In this document: positions 12,001 through 23,154 of the stretch, in pieces
Layout of the letters: each line of letters starts with the position of its first letter
How positions within the stretch are numbered: the first letter of the stretch is position 1
Origin: Membranipora membranacea
Taxonomy: Eukaryota > Bryozoa > Gymnolaemata > Cheilostomatida > Membraniporidae
Assembly: GCA_914767715.1 (NCBI GenBank)
Contig: OU612068.1
Coordinates: forward strand, 31,372,001 to 31,436,000
Length of the DNA: 64,000 nt
Direction: 5' to 3'
Translations under genes and position numbers: made by a program
The notes under the pieces: generated by a model
What the model saw: only the letters and a program-made list of their open reading frames with translations
Databases searched by the model: none
Told to the model about the DNA's origin: nothing

Positions 12001-13328
12001 CGAAATTCTCTTTAACTTTGCACCACTTTGCACCACTTTGCACCACTTTACACCATATCATCTATCACTTGAAATGACACAAGACAAAAAACAGAACTTA
12101 CTCTTGGTACGGCAAAAACAGTTGCTAAGTAAGGTGGTGCACATTATTTGTTAACTTTCTTCTACCAAGTTATCCAAAAGCCTTTGATGCTGACCTCAGG
12201 AATGTATATGGCTGTGGCTTATTGTACTAACAGGCGGAAATTTTTGTATCAGATAAATATGTGTACAGACCTCAAAACTTATATATATTTTTATCAAAAA
12301 TTAAATCATTTTACTGTATTTTAATTACTGTTCTTAACAAGGTCTACCAATTGAGCCTCTACAAAACTATGATTTCATTGTGAAAAGGGATTTGAGTATA
12401 ATATACTGATCAAACTCACCATCTGTACATTTGTTATCTTTATTGAGGCAATAGAGACAGAGAACTGAGTGACAATTTCCGCATCCAAAACTGAAAGGTT
12501 GTGAGGGATGCTCCGAGCAGTGTCTTTGTATTAACTTGAGATACTGGGTCTTATACTCCTCCATGGTCATCATTGTGTGATCCAACAGTGTATCATGACT
12601 CTAATCAAGGGCGAGTAAGGATATTTATTATTAATCAATGAATTTTTTGGTCACATTACATAAAAACTATTCAGAATGACAATGATCCTAATAAACTTTG
12701 AATAAAAATAGCGAGGAATAGATGTGAAATCATTTTTATATCGATAATTTCACAAGTATTGCCTTGATGACGGTATCATCAATTTGGTACCATGCAAAAA
12801 TAGTGAAGATATGAACAAACCTTTTGGTGCTCAGAACAAAACTTGGTTTCACATTTCCGGCAATATACTACGGCTCTTCTAAATTCCTCTGTCCTCTTAC
12901 AAGGTTGGCAAAATATACTTGTTTCTTCAGCTTTATCAGCTGCTGTAAGATCATCTGGTGCTATGTTGAACACTTTCCTGAAATCAGAGATGGGTGGGAT
13001 GAGTAATGTCATGACTAAAAGCGAGTGTAGAGAATGCAGGTAAGCAGGTGAAGAAACAAATATTGGAGTGAGACCGACTGAGGGAGTCATGTCTAGTAAG
13101 GACACTACAAGGTTACTTGCAGAAGAGCAGTTAAACATTTTACCTGCAAATTGTACACTTTAGAATGTTATTAGCTTTCACATCCTTCTTCAGGCAGGGG
13201 AGACAACACACATGACCACATGGTAGAACTTTCGGAGTGACCAGCCTACCATTATATTCAAAACAGTAACCACATTCTACCTTCTCTTCATCTAAGTTGC
13301 TTTCTGGTTCTACAACTGCTTCTGCCAT
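1..13328 (-). CDS. RING/B-box/coiled-coil/beta-propeller (TRIM-like) protein, 3' end outside window
   Basis: Seven exons are visible: 13328-13144, 12977-12821, 12600-12420, 2848-2652, 1710-1540, 1141-1030 and 514 to beyond base 1. All join in phase with GT-AG borders, giving about 505 residues before the window edge. Exon 1 encodes a C3HC4 RING (CGYC, then CGHVCCLPC, then CTIC). Exon 2 has a B-box1-like Cys/His cluster (CQPC, CRKC, FCSEH). Exon 3 is a B-box2 (CSEH, CGNC, CLYC). Exons 4-6 are charged and helical, coiled-coil-like. Exon 7 looks like a repeated beta-strand propeller. RING/B-box/coiled-coil proteins are usually E3 ubiquitin ligases; that activity is inferred. The intron between exons 3 and 4 is about 9.6 kb because it hosts transposons. 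It is paralogous to the gene at 20237-16070, with identical lengths for the 197-, 171- and 112-nt exons. The start is the ATG opening the RING exon. Confidence 0.85.
2905..4370 (+). pseudogene. 5'-truncated non-LTR retrotransposon, reverse transcriptase (CR1/Jockey-like)
   Basis: Translation shows the order of a LINE reverse transcriptase: a degenerate start near 2930 (KATGHDGIS), NYRPISILPVLSKIFEKHV, then FLDFKKAFDCVDH, IGVPQGSILAPSLFLIYVND and the catalytic YADDT box near 3610, then a helical C-terminus to a stop at 4362-4364. A frameshift lies near 3000-3020 and an in-frame TGA at 3298-3300 splits the domain. There is no endonuclease part, so the copy is 5'-truncated and dead. It sits in the long intron of the TRIM-like gene in the opposite orientation. 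Confidence 0.88.
4337..5645 (+). repeat. LINE-tail sequence repeated in two broken downstream pieces
   Basis: The stretch 4337-4430 (ending ORF plus 3' UTR, containing TGTGGGGAGTAATATTATGG) recurs with changes at 4790-4885. The stretch 4430-4620 (containing TATGCTCAAATTTACATCC) recurs at 5450-5645. Between the copies are low-complexity AT-rich sequences and a C-run at 5228-5236. This looks like two overlapping retrotransposon 3' ends, or a duplication of one. No gene is seen here. Confidence 0.6.
5646..6959. other. AT-rich intron sequence, no gene seen
   Basis: Part of the long intron of the TRIM-like gene. Only short open frames without recognisable similarity are present. A short inverted pair (CTAATTTTCT then AGAAAATTAG near 5700-5730) is the only structure noticed. 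Confidence 0.5.
6960..9668 (-). pseudogene. Transposase-like gene of a DNA transposon family, frameshifted
   Basis: Exon 1 runs 9668-8949 (240 codons, MAEAAGSSDSSS start, donor GTAAGA). It contains an Arg/Cys-rich block (VGFWNRMTLSC, KFKWSMSPYVSGHG, MMHASHVAGLLPSQ). Exon 2 starts after a good acceptor at 7836 with ATDKSVSSALTK and continues DILTDARHGTRKNS, which resembles a transposase-like family seen in many copies in invertebrates and fish. The frame is broken near 7620 (stop after QLAYITH) and again near 7260. The end is intact in another frame (VESFNTTLNVLHDKR, stop 6962-6960). Family recognition is from memory of its motifs, not a search. The intron holds a 191-bp tandem repeat. The frameshifts indicate an inactive copy, or sequencing indels. 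Confidence 0.6.
8080..8850. repeat. 191-bp tandem repeat, about four copies
   Basis: The motif GTTTCACTGGATGATTAGCA starts at 8161, 8352, 8543 and 8734, spacing exactly 191 each time. The units are nearly identical. The last unit decays after about 8785 and a diverged half-unit precedes the array (8080-8130). The array lies wholly in the intron of the transposase-like gene. Confidence 0.95.
10389..11168 (+). CDS. Second ORF of the DNA-transposon-like cassette, 259 aa
   Basis: This is an uninterrupted 259-codon frame from ATG at 10389 to TGA, divergent from the transposase-like gene 720 bp away. The N-terminal two thirds are acidic, with two similar segments (VSEEEIRLVWTLFEQSRWKL and LTDDEDQQLLQLLEEKNWQL, about residues 14-33 and 98-117), each followed by a short block and an acidic linker, so the region looks like an internal duplication. 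The C-terminal third has ECPDCFAKPC, then KFWNMCYIRGLWADERY, EIMPDCVCKSVRYW and NPPNVPYMGH. I recall this ending from ORFs found with the same transposase-like family. Function is unknown; the Cys pairs could bind zinc. A histone-type 3' stem-loop follows the stop. The intact frame beside a broken partner suggests recent activity or selection. Confidence 0.75.
   Translation: MEEPQNFRIQFPVSEEEIRLVWTLFEQSRWKLTEADLGPSPEGEDRQTWTLLVTEEQRDSINFMVEGDVITLHEEEINDQGAVANNEPPQRWKFRFFRLTDDEDQQLLQLLEEKNWQLENFLGRPEQINQERVDEGEEYPEVNVPRFILVPPRGEMQECPDCFAKPCVTHPSNQQGWWPVVAALPSPRNNLLRKNLYYKFWNMCYIRGLWADERYIQKKEEVHGEVNIRREIMPDCVCKSVRYWYPNPPNVPYMGHQVR
11184..11199 (+). promoter_or_regulatory. Histone-type mRNA 3'-end stem-loop
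   Basis: GGCCCT, loop TTTC, AGGGCC form a perfect 6-bp stem with a 4-nt loop, preceded by CCAAAC and followed by ACCCA. This fits the metazoan histone pre-mRNA consensus (GGYYYU-UHYH-ARRRCC then ACCCA). A purine-rich AATAAAGAGATTG at 11210-11222 is placed like a histone downstream element. It begins 15 nt after the TGA of the 259-codon ORF, on the same strand, so it should end that ORF's mRNA. Confidence 0.85.
11225..12419. other. Intron sequence of the TRIM-like gene, no gene seen
   Basis: AT-rich, with only short unconvincing frames. A 12-bp tandem repeat of TTTGCACCACTT (about three copies) lies at 12015-12050. Confidence 0.5.
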
Positions 13329-13329
13329 A

Positions 13330-16069
13330 GCTAGTGACTGTTTGCATCTGGAAGAGAAATAGGAAGCTGCCTTATTACAGTGCAGTAAAGCTCTAATTTT
13401 GATCCCAACTTTTATTGTATTGGTAGATCTTTTAGGTTGAGGTGGTGGTGTGAAGACAGCAGAGATGGTTGAGAGTTGGTCACTTCTAACAAAATACCTT
13501 ATGCAACTAATGTTAAGGATGAACGTTTGGAGACATGCAGGAAGTGGTAGTAAACTCTGCTAGCAGTGTGGGCTTTCAGTCCAGGCAAAATAGTGGCGAA
13601 CAACCAATTGAACTGTACAACCCTAGCCCATTCACCAAACACCCCCTACATGCCACCCAGCCATAGGGCAGGCCACAGACCAACCCAACAGAGCAGCTGG
13701 CATGTCCCTTTTAACAACAGGTCCTGGAATGCTTCCCTCTGCAGTTGTAGGTTGCTTGAGTATGTATTAGCCTGGGATTCAGGCCAACAATGGGGCTTTA
13801 TCTGTGTTATTGGTTGTGACATTGCTTCTGTGGTGTTATCTACTCATGCATCACTAATATTGTCCCTTACTGAATAGTCCCTTGCCGGGTGCCGTCCGGC
13901 GAGGGGGGCAAAAGACTGGGGGGGGGCTCAGACTAGTGTTTCGGTTTTGTTTTGATTGGCTGATGGGTTTTGGTTAGTTTTGGTATATAGTTGTCTGCTC
14001 ATCTTAGGTTTTGTTTGTTGGTTGGTTGACAACAACAAACCAACACACCCAACCTGAGTAGACAATTTCAAATTGATGGACTAAAACCCAGTCTAGGGTA
14101 TATTGTGGCATAGGACCATCTGACATCAAGGGTGGGCAACATGGTTCTATATGCTTAGCCTAGGCCCAGTCTCCACCACATATTGATGCTTGTTGCTTGT
14201 CTTATGCTAACTATACTTTGGGTAAATAACAGGGCCCTTGGTCCTTTCTGAGGCTTAGGCATGGAATTTTGCTTGTAAACCCCAGCGGACATGGCGCTTC
14301 TCAGGTGGTTGTTCTACACAAATTATGATCAGCAGGGCAAAAAATTGCGCAGGAATCTCATGGAATAAATCCCAGAGCTGTTTTACTAAGGATGAGGAAT
14401 GATGATCCGCTGTCAAACATCTGTAACAGCTTCCCTCCTCTGGTCAGCTTGACCTTGTCTGAGCAATGCTGTTTCCCTTCAACAAAAAACAACTATCAGG
14501 TTTGGCATGTATGTGTTCAGTCAGGTTTGAGGTGAAGAAAATCTAATAAATTATGACCGTAGCTCACAACCAATATCTATCTGCGCTACTCTGCAAAAAC
14601 AAAGCGTACCAGTTTTGACCAGGAATACTTTGGAAAGAGTAGAAAGGGTAATTATAATATGTATAGCCAGTTTGAATGATATGTATAATGTTATACCATA
14701 ACCATAGATATGACGTGTTCGTGGGTAACACAAAAAGAGGGAAGCTTTCCTCATAGAATTGCAAAAAAACTTTCCCAGAATTAACTATACAATATTTAGC
14801 GTGAAGGAATAGCATCGGGGTCAGCAATATTGACTTTGTGTACGCTGGAAAGCTGTCCAGCTACTGAATGTGCAAAGTTCATACAAATTTGGAATTTTCA
14901 GGATGAATTGAGGCAAATCTATTGCAAGAAATTTGAAAATATTTGTTCTTTGAGAGTGTTCATCGTAATACAATGATTCTAGTGTTTTGATAATATAATG
15001 AGAGATTTTGGCCAATGATTGCAATCAGATAATGGGTGGTAGGGCAAAATCTTTCAGAAGGGAATTATGGAGTAATATTCAAATGATACTCTGCACTGTA
15101 CATTGCTGCAGTTATCCCGAGTTTGCTGCAACAAAGTACCCAAAAAATGGCTAAGAAATCCCCAAAAATTAGCAGATCTAAAGAAAAATCAGGAAAACTT
15201 TATGCTCAATGCAGATGGTTTTAATCAATTCTTCAAAAATTTAAAAGAGGTTAGTGTAGCCACGAAAATCACACATAGTGCAACCACATTTGATGGTCTA
15301 TGGTGATGACAATGTATGAGCTCTACCGTTAAAAGTCTTTTTTATATCATTTGGAGAAAACTTTAATGGAAAATTTCAACGTATATGCTACGACACCCAG
15401 GATCTGTTCCTAAACATGGCCTAAAATCTCACATTATATCATCAATTTACAAAAATTATATATAAATTGATGAGACATGAGAAGTCATTTTAGACTCATC
15501 ACTTCCCTGAACAAAATCAGATGATGAACTCAATCTCTAAGAACGAAGTCAATTTGTTTTTAAACATTATCATTTTAAAAGCAAAGAACGTGACTATATT
15601 ATGAGCATAGTATTCTGTCAAGCTGTGTTTTATCAGGCTTGTCATGCCGCTACTTTTTTTTGTTTTTGGGGTAACAAAATAAGTAGCAGCGTGAGAAGAC
15701 TTGTATTTTATCAAGGATTAATTTCAGATAAAGGTTATATTGGTATAAGATGGAGTCATAAACATTAATATTTCACAAGCAATGGTTAATTTGAAAAGTC
15801 TCTGTCCTTTTGGGACAGAATCCTGACTTCAGTTGATCAGTATAACTCATAAGATCAAAAATATGAACCTGTCAAAATAACGCAGCTGTCACTCCTCCAT
15901 GCTCGTTTTTATAGAACTTATACTGTAAGTACTGTAACACACTGTAAGTATAAGTGATCATAATTTGTGTAAAGGTTTGTCTTAAAATGTCTGGCAATCT
16001 TGAAGTCTTGTTGTCTTTTTGGTATGAGAAGTCAAATAACAGTGTGATGCCTTTTGGGTAAAGATAATT
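13330..16069. other. Spacer between the two TRIM-like genes
   Basis: No gene is supported. A G-rich motif at 13870-13945 (GGGGGGCAAAAGACTGGG, then CTCAGACTAG) recurs at 26378-26435. A weak foldback (TTGTCTGCTCATCTTAGG against CCTGAGTAGACAA) lies at 13990-14070. The frame at 13566-13877 has no recognisable domain. Confidence 0.5.
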
Positions 16070-19000
16070 CTATTGCAATGTAAAGTACTTGATGCTTGTT
16101 CCTGCAGTCATCATAAGAGTATCGCCATCGATGCAGATATCATAAACATAACCAGAGTGTCCTGTTCCCTCGAGAATACCAATCTTCTCACCTACAAAGT
16201 AAGACATGGGGATAGAATAATTAACTCAATTAATGACATTTAATCCGTCCTGCAAAAAACATTTGATCATATCCTCTCCAGGTGAAGCATTATACTCAGG
16301 TGTACGTCATACAATGACAGAAAGAAACTTTTTTCAGAGTGATACTGGAGCTCAAATATATCAATATTGTCACTGCTGATACTTTACCTGTCGCGTTATC
16401 TAGCATCCACAGACAGTTTGGTACTGCCACTAAAATCACTGTGTCACAATAACAAGCCACACCACCTGGCTTTCCCATCTCAGAGTTACGCCATAAGACT
16501 TCTCCTGACTGTAGATCCATTTTGAAGACGTGTGATGAGATAGATACCACGACGCTATTAACACCAGAATCACAAATGGCCACATCCCCGTTAGTTAGAT
16601 CTGGACATTGGATCTCTTTGAATCTTGTTCCATCCATTTTGTACAAAGCCAACAACTTTGCACCTCTGTTTGGTACCACCACGTGACCATCAACGACTGT
16701 GAATTTTCCCAAACTAGTGCTAGTGTCAGTGTGTGACCAACTGTGGATTTCTGAACATCCATCAGTGGAAAAAAGAGTTAACTTCCAAGGATAGATAAGG
16801 GCAATAACATTTCCACCTGCAACCCTTGTGCAGTTGGCATTTATACCAGCTTTAAGTTTTTTCTTTTGGAACGTATCACTAACCAGATGGATTCCGTTGG
16901 TCCCAGTTCCCATAAGCACACCATTTACAGTTTTACAGACTGAGTATGGGGTTACGGTAACTTTGATGCTTTTAATATGTTTGATCATTTTCAACTGGGT
17001 CGCTCCTTTACCATTGTCAGTGCTGCTGATTTGGAGATACTGAAAATCAGTCAGCATAACGCGAGTATCAACGGTCCTGATGGAATCCTCCTCTGAAATA
17101 ATAGATCACAGAATGCAAGTGAAGTTTATTAAGTTATGTAAGTTAAAATTGGTATTCTGATTTACTTGCCAACACAGACAATCTCTATGTGCTCATCAAT
17201 ATTGAATGCTGATGTTGATACTGTTATGTAAAAGGGAGAGATCTAACTACTTCTGCAGGAAAAAATAACATATTAACTCACCCACGTTTTTTATAGAGTA
17301 CTGTCGTTGCTTAGCATTGAATAAAGGGATTTTTCCATGTGAAAGTTCTGTGATTTTTCTCTCTGCATCCCCAAATTCTTTCACAACATCAACCTAAACA
17401 AACCATAAGTTAAACTACTTACATGTATTTCTATGTATATATTATATGTATATATATGTACTTCTGTAGCTTTGCTATTACATGAGGGGAAAAAGCAACC
17501 TGTGATATAGTTAGTATTATAATAAACATTTACTTCTTCAGCATATTGACGACTTAACAGGGACAGAATTGTTAATTGTTAATTGTTAAACTTTCACGGG
17601 TAAACACAATAAGGCGAAAAGATTCAAACTATGATTCAATTTTAAAAATACTAATAAGAAGTTTTTCTTTACAGTTGGCAATGTCATTGGGTGGGGGGGG
17701 GGGGGGGGGGCGGCTGTGGGTGATTCATAAGCTCACCTGATGTGTGTTGGATAAGTCAGCTTCAACCTTCAGTAGCTGTGTTGTCATTTCAATCACAAAA
17801 GGGTCAACTTCAACTTCCAAAAATGTGACAACTTCCTGCTTGGACTTTTCCCTGTTTCCTGTTAGCTCTACTTCCAAAGAGTCATATTGTCTCCCCAAGT
17901 CAGCCAACTAACAATAAAGACCCACAATAAAGGTTAACTTGGGGAGATAATTATTATAATGATCACATTTGAAGCTTGAAGTATTTTTCTCCAGAATAAA
18001 ATAGTAGGCCTACACCGGTCATGTAGGATATTCACAGCAGTCTATTCTTCAGTAAGATGACTTAATTATACAAAGTGCCCAAAAACCTAAAAATTCATTG
18101 TATTTTCTACAAACAACCTCATGGTTTTTATGTAAGCAAATTATCAGTTCGCGGAGCTATATGCTGCATAACATACATGGCAAAGTTTTTAATTGTTGTT
18201 GAATTTTATACTGCTAAACATTGATAAATTGATTTTTGAAGTGTAATTTAAGAGTACAGAAGGACCAAAGCAATATATGTGGCTCAAGTACAGCAACACT
18301 CTGGAGGCTGTTGAAGTGCTTAGTGGTATTGGTATTTCATCATAGACAATCATCTCTGCTGGTGGATGATTGTGAGATACCACCATCATGGCATTCATGG
18401 TTGAATGTTGTTGAATAACATGTCATTCAGTGATTACAGTAAACTCACATGTCTATCTCTGACGTTATGTAACTCCTTCACCAAGCCTGCTGTTTCCTCA
18501 TTATGTTGAGCTATAGCCTGAGTGCAGGTTTTTTGGAGCTTAGTGAGGATGGACAGGTATTCAGACGCTCCAGATTTCACAGCGTCGAGTTTCTTACTCA
18601 GCTGATCTATCAATGCGCTGATGCTGATAAAATTGTGATTTTTACCTGAAATTATCATATCTTTCATTATGATCATACGCCCATACATTGGTCATGTACA
18701 AACATCAACATTTGGGAAAGGTTGGGAAGGAGCAAACCGTGGTTGAGCAATTCTGCTGTAAACCAGCATACACATGGTTACTCTAGGACCTACATAAATC
18801 AATAAACAGTACCTGCTATACACTTTCCATCACCATCAATACTGCTCGTAAGTCTCCAGGTGAGATGTTGAACACCTTCCTATCAGGTAAACATGAATAC
18901 AGAGATAGGACTGCTCAGAATTAGATACATGTCACATCAAACAGTTTGTAAACTAGATTGCAAATGCTGCATGTGGCACCTATTACTATGAAGGAATCTC

Positions 19001-20237
19001 TCATACACAATATCTCAGTCTCAATAATGCTGTTAACTCCTGAAATTGATAACGTGGGCTGTATTTATTATGTGTGTGTTGATGGGTTGATGGGTTGGCT
19101 TCACTGCATTCATATGAATAACAGTGAGTAGACGAAGCCTTCACACTTGACAATTGAGCGTGCTGTGGCAGGAAATATTAATCAGGAATTGCTCCCCAAA
19201 TGGACACAAACCTACGACTCCCGTAGTACCAATTGCCAAGCAGTGAATGGCAATCTCAACGACCAAGAGTGCTTACTATTACATGCGCATGACTTTTAAC
19301 GAGTAGATGAAAAATTTTTGTGAGAATAGAAAATAAAACGTTTAAAAGACTTTTCTATTGACTAAGATGTGGAATATGTATCAGGTGAATTTATATTCAG
19401 TGCACAAATTAATTAAAACGAGTCACCTTCCTTTTTTTGTTTTTAAAAATCTATGAAGTTTGGCGATTCACTTTCAGACTTACACCAAATTTCTAGCATC
19501 TGCAGAATAATGTGATTTTTTCAGTGTTATACACCTAGTGATCTAGCAAAGCAGACAGTTATTTAGCAGAACATGTATGTATGTACCTTTATTATATCAC
19601 TACTGATCACTACTGATAAATAAAATTGCTGGACTGCTGATAAAACTGTAAAATGAGCTCATAAATTGCAGGTATAAATAGAAAAAAATAAAAGTTGAAA
19701 AAGCATAATCTAAGATTTATTTGTTCAATGTATTAATTGCAATTTCACGGAAACAGTTACGCCTCAGATTTATATGTGCTTTTACAGCACGAAACCGACC
19801 AGATGGTAGCATGTCAAACGTCAATACTGGGTCGGTATCACTGGCGGTTATTATGTACCAAATCATCCCCAAGGGCACAGCTATGATACGAATATTAACC
19901 TCATGAAATGGATGTGATGAAGAGTATGACACGCAATGCATGTGACATGTGGACATAAATATTTTCACATTTGTTCCTTGAAAACTGCAGGTACCATTTG
20001 AATGATCTACACAGAACTGAATCATTCTCATTTAAGAACTCACCTGCAAAATGGGCATCTCATAACATTGTTAGCTTTAACATCCTTAACCAGACAGGGT
20101 AGACAACAAACATGACCACATGGTAGAACTTTCGGAGTGACCAGCCTACCATTATATTCAAAGCAGTAGCCACATTCAACCTTCTCTTCATCTAAATTAC
20201 TGTCTGTCTCTACAACTGCTTCTGCCATTATAGCCAA
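16070..20237 (-). CDS. RING/coiled-coil/beta-propeller TRIM-like paralogue, B-boxes apparently deleted
   Basis: Exons: 20237-20044 (RING), 18853-18813 (short remnant), 18645-18449, 17907-17737 and 17393-17282 (coiled coil), 17092-16388 (beta-propeller), 16191-16070 (C-terminus, ending TLQ then TAG). The joined frame is 514 codons including stop. The RING has CGYC, CGHVCCLPC and CPFC. A second ATG at 20228 matches the start of the neighbouring paralogue and may be the real start. The short exon fuses the beginning of the B-box1 exon with the end of the B-box2 exon. Read from the ancestral acceptor (18879) it runs into TAG; read from an internal AG at 18855-18854 it stays in frame. The product would therefore lack both zinc-binding B-boxes. 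An E3 ligase role is inferred. It lies in tandem, same strand, about 2.7 kb upstream of the start of its paralogue. Confidence 0.75.
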
Positions 20238-20459
20238 TCTGAACAGAGAAATAGGTTATATTTTTTATTGGAATAAAGAATTATTTAGAGGTAAACAAAA
20301 GTACTGGGCGATCCTCAAAGTCCTGGCACAATTTTGATGATTGTGACACTCAATATCTTTAGGGTATCTGGGTGCCTTATTGCAGTAGACCGTAGCTTGT
20401 GCTCATCCAGCTTCAACCCCACACTCAGACCTCATCAAATTTGAGTTTCAATGCACACC

Positions 20460-20850
20460 CTGCTACGCTAAGAACCCATCCGGATGCCTATCTGACAACC
20501 GGTGGTTGTCCAATAGCCATCCGGTTGGCACTTGGACAACCGCCGGATGCCAAATAGGTATCCCCTTACTAATTTCACAGAAGCGGATGGGTTTGTTACA
20601 GAGGAAGATGGTCTGTAGACAAACAACAAGGTCAACAAACCCATGCGGTTGTCCGAGTGCCAGCCGGATGCCTATTCGGCACCCACCGGATGCCATGCGG
20701 ACAACCGCCGGTTGCTTAATGGGCATCCAGATAGGTTCGTGACATTCTGAGGTCGATACAAGGTGAAATGGATGGCCAATTAGCACTGCCAGATGGGTAT
20801 TTGCCAAAAGCGGATGGCCTTTCGACACATTTTACGCATACACACCCTTC
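20460..20850. repeat. Dispersed repeat rich in CCGGATGCC motifs, related to 53090-53340
   Basis: Short near-palindromic pieces such as CCGGATGCC and GGCATCCGG recur many times here. Segments GCGGATGG(G)TTTGT and GATGGGTATTTG(C/T)CAAAA also occur in the same order at 53222-53330. This marks a dispersed repeat family with copies on either side of the window. Confidence 0.7.
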
Positions 20851-22654
20851 CTACACCAACCAATGCTTGGTGAAAATTTCAGAAGTTTTGCAGAGATTTT
20901 TGCTTAAGGCTTATGACATTGTTAGAATAATCAATACACATATTGAGATAGAGGAAGTTGCCAGGGGGTCTTTCAAATAAAAACTGCTGTTATCTGATTG
21001 TTCCGTCTTTAGAGGGACAACACAGCGTGAAAAGTGGAGCGGGAGCAACTCAAAATGCAGGCAAATGGACATAACTTGGGCTAGGACAATGCAGACTTTG
21101 CAGAGCATGTTAGTTGGCCCGATAGTAACTTGCTTGTATGATCTTTTTCGGAAAAAATCGAGCCAAATTAGAGTTACTGTTTTGACCTACACTATCAATA
21201 ACTTAGGCATCCAAGAACAGCCATGTTTACTGTTAAATTTTTCCTTTTGATGTCACATACTGCTCACCCCATTTTACGTCTACTATTGAGGAATGTAAAT
21301 ATCAATTTTATTTGCGATCAAGTCACTCTTAGATAGACAAAGCGCATACAAAAACTAAATCAAAACTAATCGAGTGGTTTTTTATAAATAATTTTGTCAA
21401 TGAGTGTTGTTGAAGGTGGATGGCATGTGTGATTGTCAATGCATGAACCTAAAGCTGATTTTTCGCATATTAGTCAACAAATTTCAGAATAGAGAGTCAG
21501 GTGTCATACGATCCTTATAATGAAGAATTACTATTATATGTTATCAGGTAACCAAGTACTTCATAATCAAGTACAGAGGTGCTTCTGTCTGTGTACTAAC
21601 ATATAAGACAACCATCACATTATGATGCAACAGTTATTTGCTTGCTATGTAAGTGTTTAGTTCTGAACATGCCTGCATGCGTGAAGTCCAATATCCAGTT
21701 ATACAATCTCAGATTCAATTACTATACTGTGGTGTGGTCTAACCAGAGCTGGCAGCCCCTTCAAGTTCCGTGGACTTAGACAACAATGTGCTGGCTATGA
21801 TCATTCCATAACAGGCACTGACAGTCTCCAAAAGACATTACATTCACAGCATCAGTTGGATAAGACCAATGAACTAGTTTAGTTCATTGATAAGACAATA
21901 TGATTAGGGTAACCAACCCGAGTTTTGGGTCCATTTCATGTTCTTTTGTTACGATGATAATTAAATGAATAGATAGAGTATGCTATTTTATTCAGCCAAC
22001 CGATTGTTTAAATTTAATTATAATTGCATTGTGTTAACCCGTTTGTCCATTCCCTTTTCAATGAGCCAATTTAACAGTCTCAAATTGAAAATGGTCAGTA
22101 TCCAACTAATGAAATTTATGTAATAATGAAACTTGTAAACAGGCATGGCAGTTTCACGGCTGTGACGCTATTGAAAGAAAGACAGGAAACAGATGTAAAG
22201 AGGAAAATTGGACTATATAGTAGAGCATAGTCCAAATCAATAACAAAGAAATTAGAAAAAATAATGTTCTCAGACTACGACTGAGAATAAACTGTCTAAT
22301 GAGTATAGGGAGTTATATCCTACTTATACGACAGCAGACAACTCTGAATGTTTCTCCTGATCAAATAATGTCAGGGATACAGCAATGAGGGAGTTTATTG
22401 GATGCAGGCATGGGCCTTGGGCCCAAGTGACACACATTAATCATAATACAATAAATGAACTTGGAAGACCATGTCCATAGACAAATTTTCGATGAACATC
22501 CCAGAGTGTTTTTTGATCAAAAGAAGTATCAACAAAACAATGATCTTGATCTTTATCACATTGGTTTTTTTCACCTTTGTTTCTTGATAGCTGAAAATTT
22601 TTCATCGAATGAAATTTATGCCAATGACAACACAAAAAAATTCCTGGAGACAAA
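20851..22654. other. Intergenic AT-rich stretch, no gene seen
   Basis: Only short frames are present. I see no splice-flanked exon and no repeat beyond AT-rich low complexity. Confidence 0.5.
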
Positions 22655-23154
22655 AAATCCAGTACCATTAATCACATCTTCGTAAACAATCTTAATTGCA
22701 GTGTTAGAACATGCACTGTCGATTGTATAGAGCCTGATCATCTAGCCTGTGTTTTATCCATTCAATTATCATCAACACAAATTTCTAGAAAGCAATCACG
22801 TAGATATGATATAACTGACTACTAAGAAATTCAAAAGCTAGTTGAAGCCCAAGATGGGAATAATTTTTCAGTGCACTAAAACCTGTAGTTGGAAAAACTA
22901 CAAATATACATTTAACAAACCATGGATCAACAGTTGTCTCAATGATCTTGTTTCAAAACAGACAAAAATGCATTGGAATATGAAAAAATCACCCTTCGAC
23001 ACATCTTTCAGGGAAAAATACAATAGATACCGCAATTTTGTGACTTTCGAAATAAGTAAAGCAAAGAAAGACTATTCTACGCATCGCTATGAACAGTGCA
23101 AGGAAAACCAAAACGAGAAATGGAAATTTGTGAATTAATTGATAAGTAAAAAAA

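Noticed and set aside
13566-13877. 103-codon plus-strand frame as a gene
   Set aside because: No domain, no splice support, and it ends in a dispersed G-rich repeat.
13990-14070. Foldback around GGTTGGTTGACAACAACAAACC
   Set aside because: The arms pair only weakly outside the centre and are low-complexity; not enough to call an element.
17694-17711. Long G or C runs (also near 8130, 10313, 34690, 46350, 50808)
   Set aside because: Simple homopolymers in introns; no structure beyond possible sequencing-length error.
19717-20031. 104-codon minus-strand frame just after the RING exon as the missing B-box
   Set aside because: Its Cys and His residues do not have B-box spacing, it lies in the intron, and the true remnant of the B-box exons is at 18813-18879.
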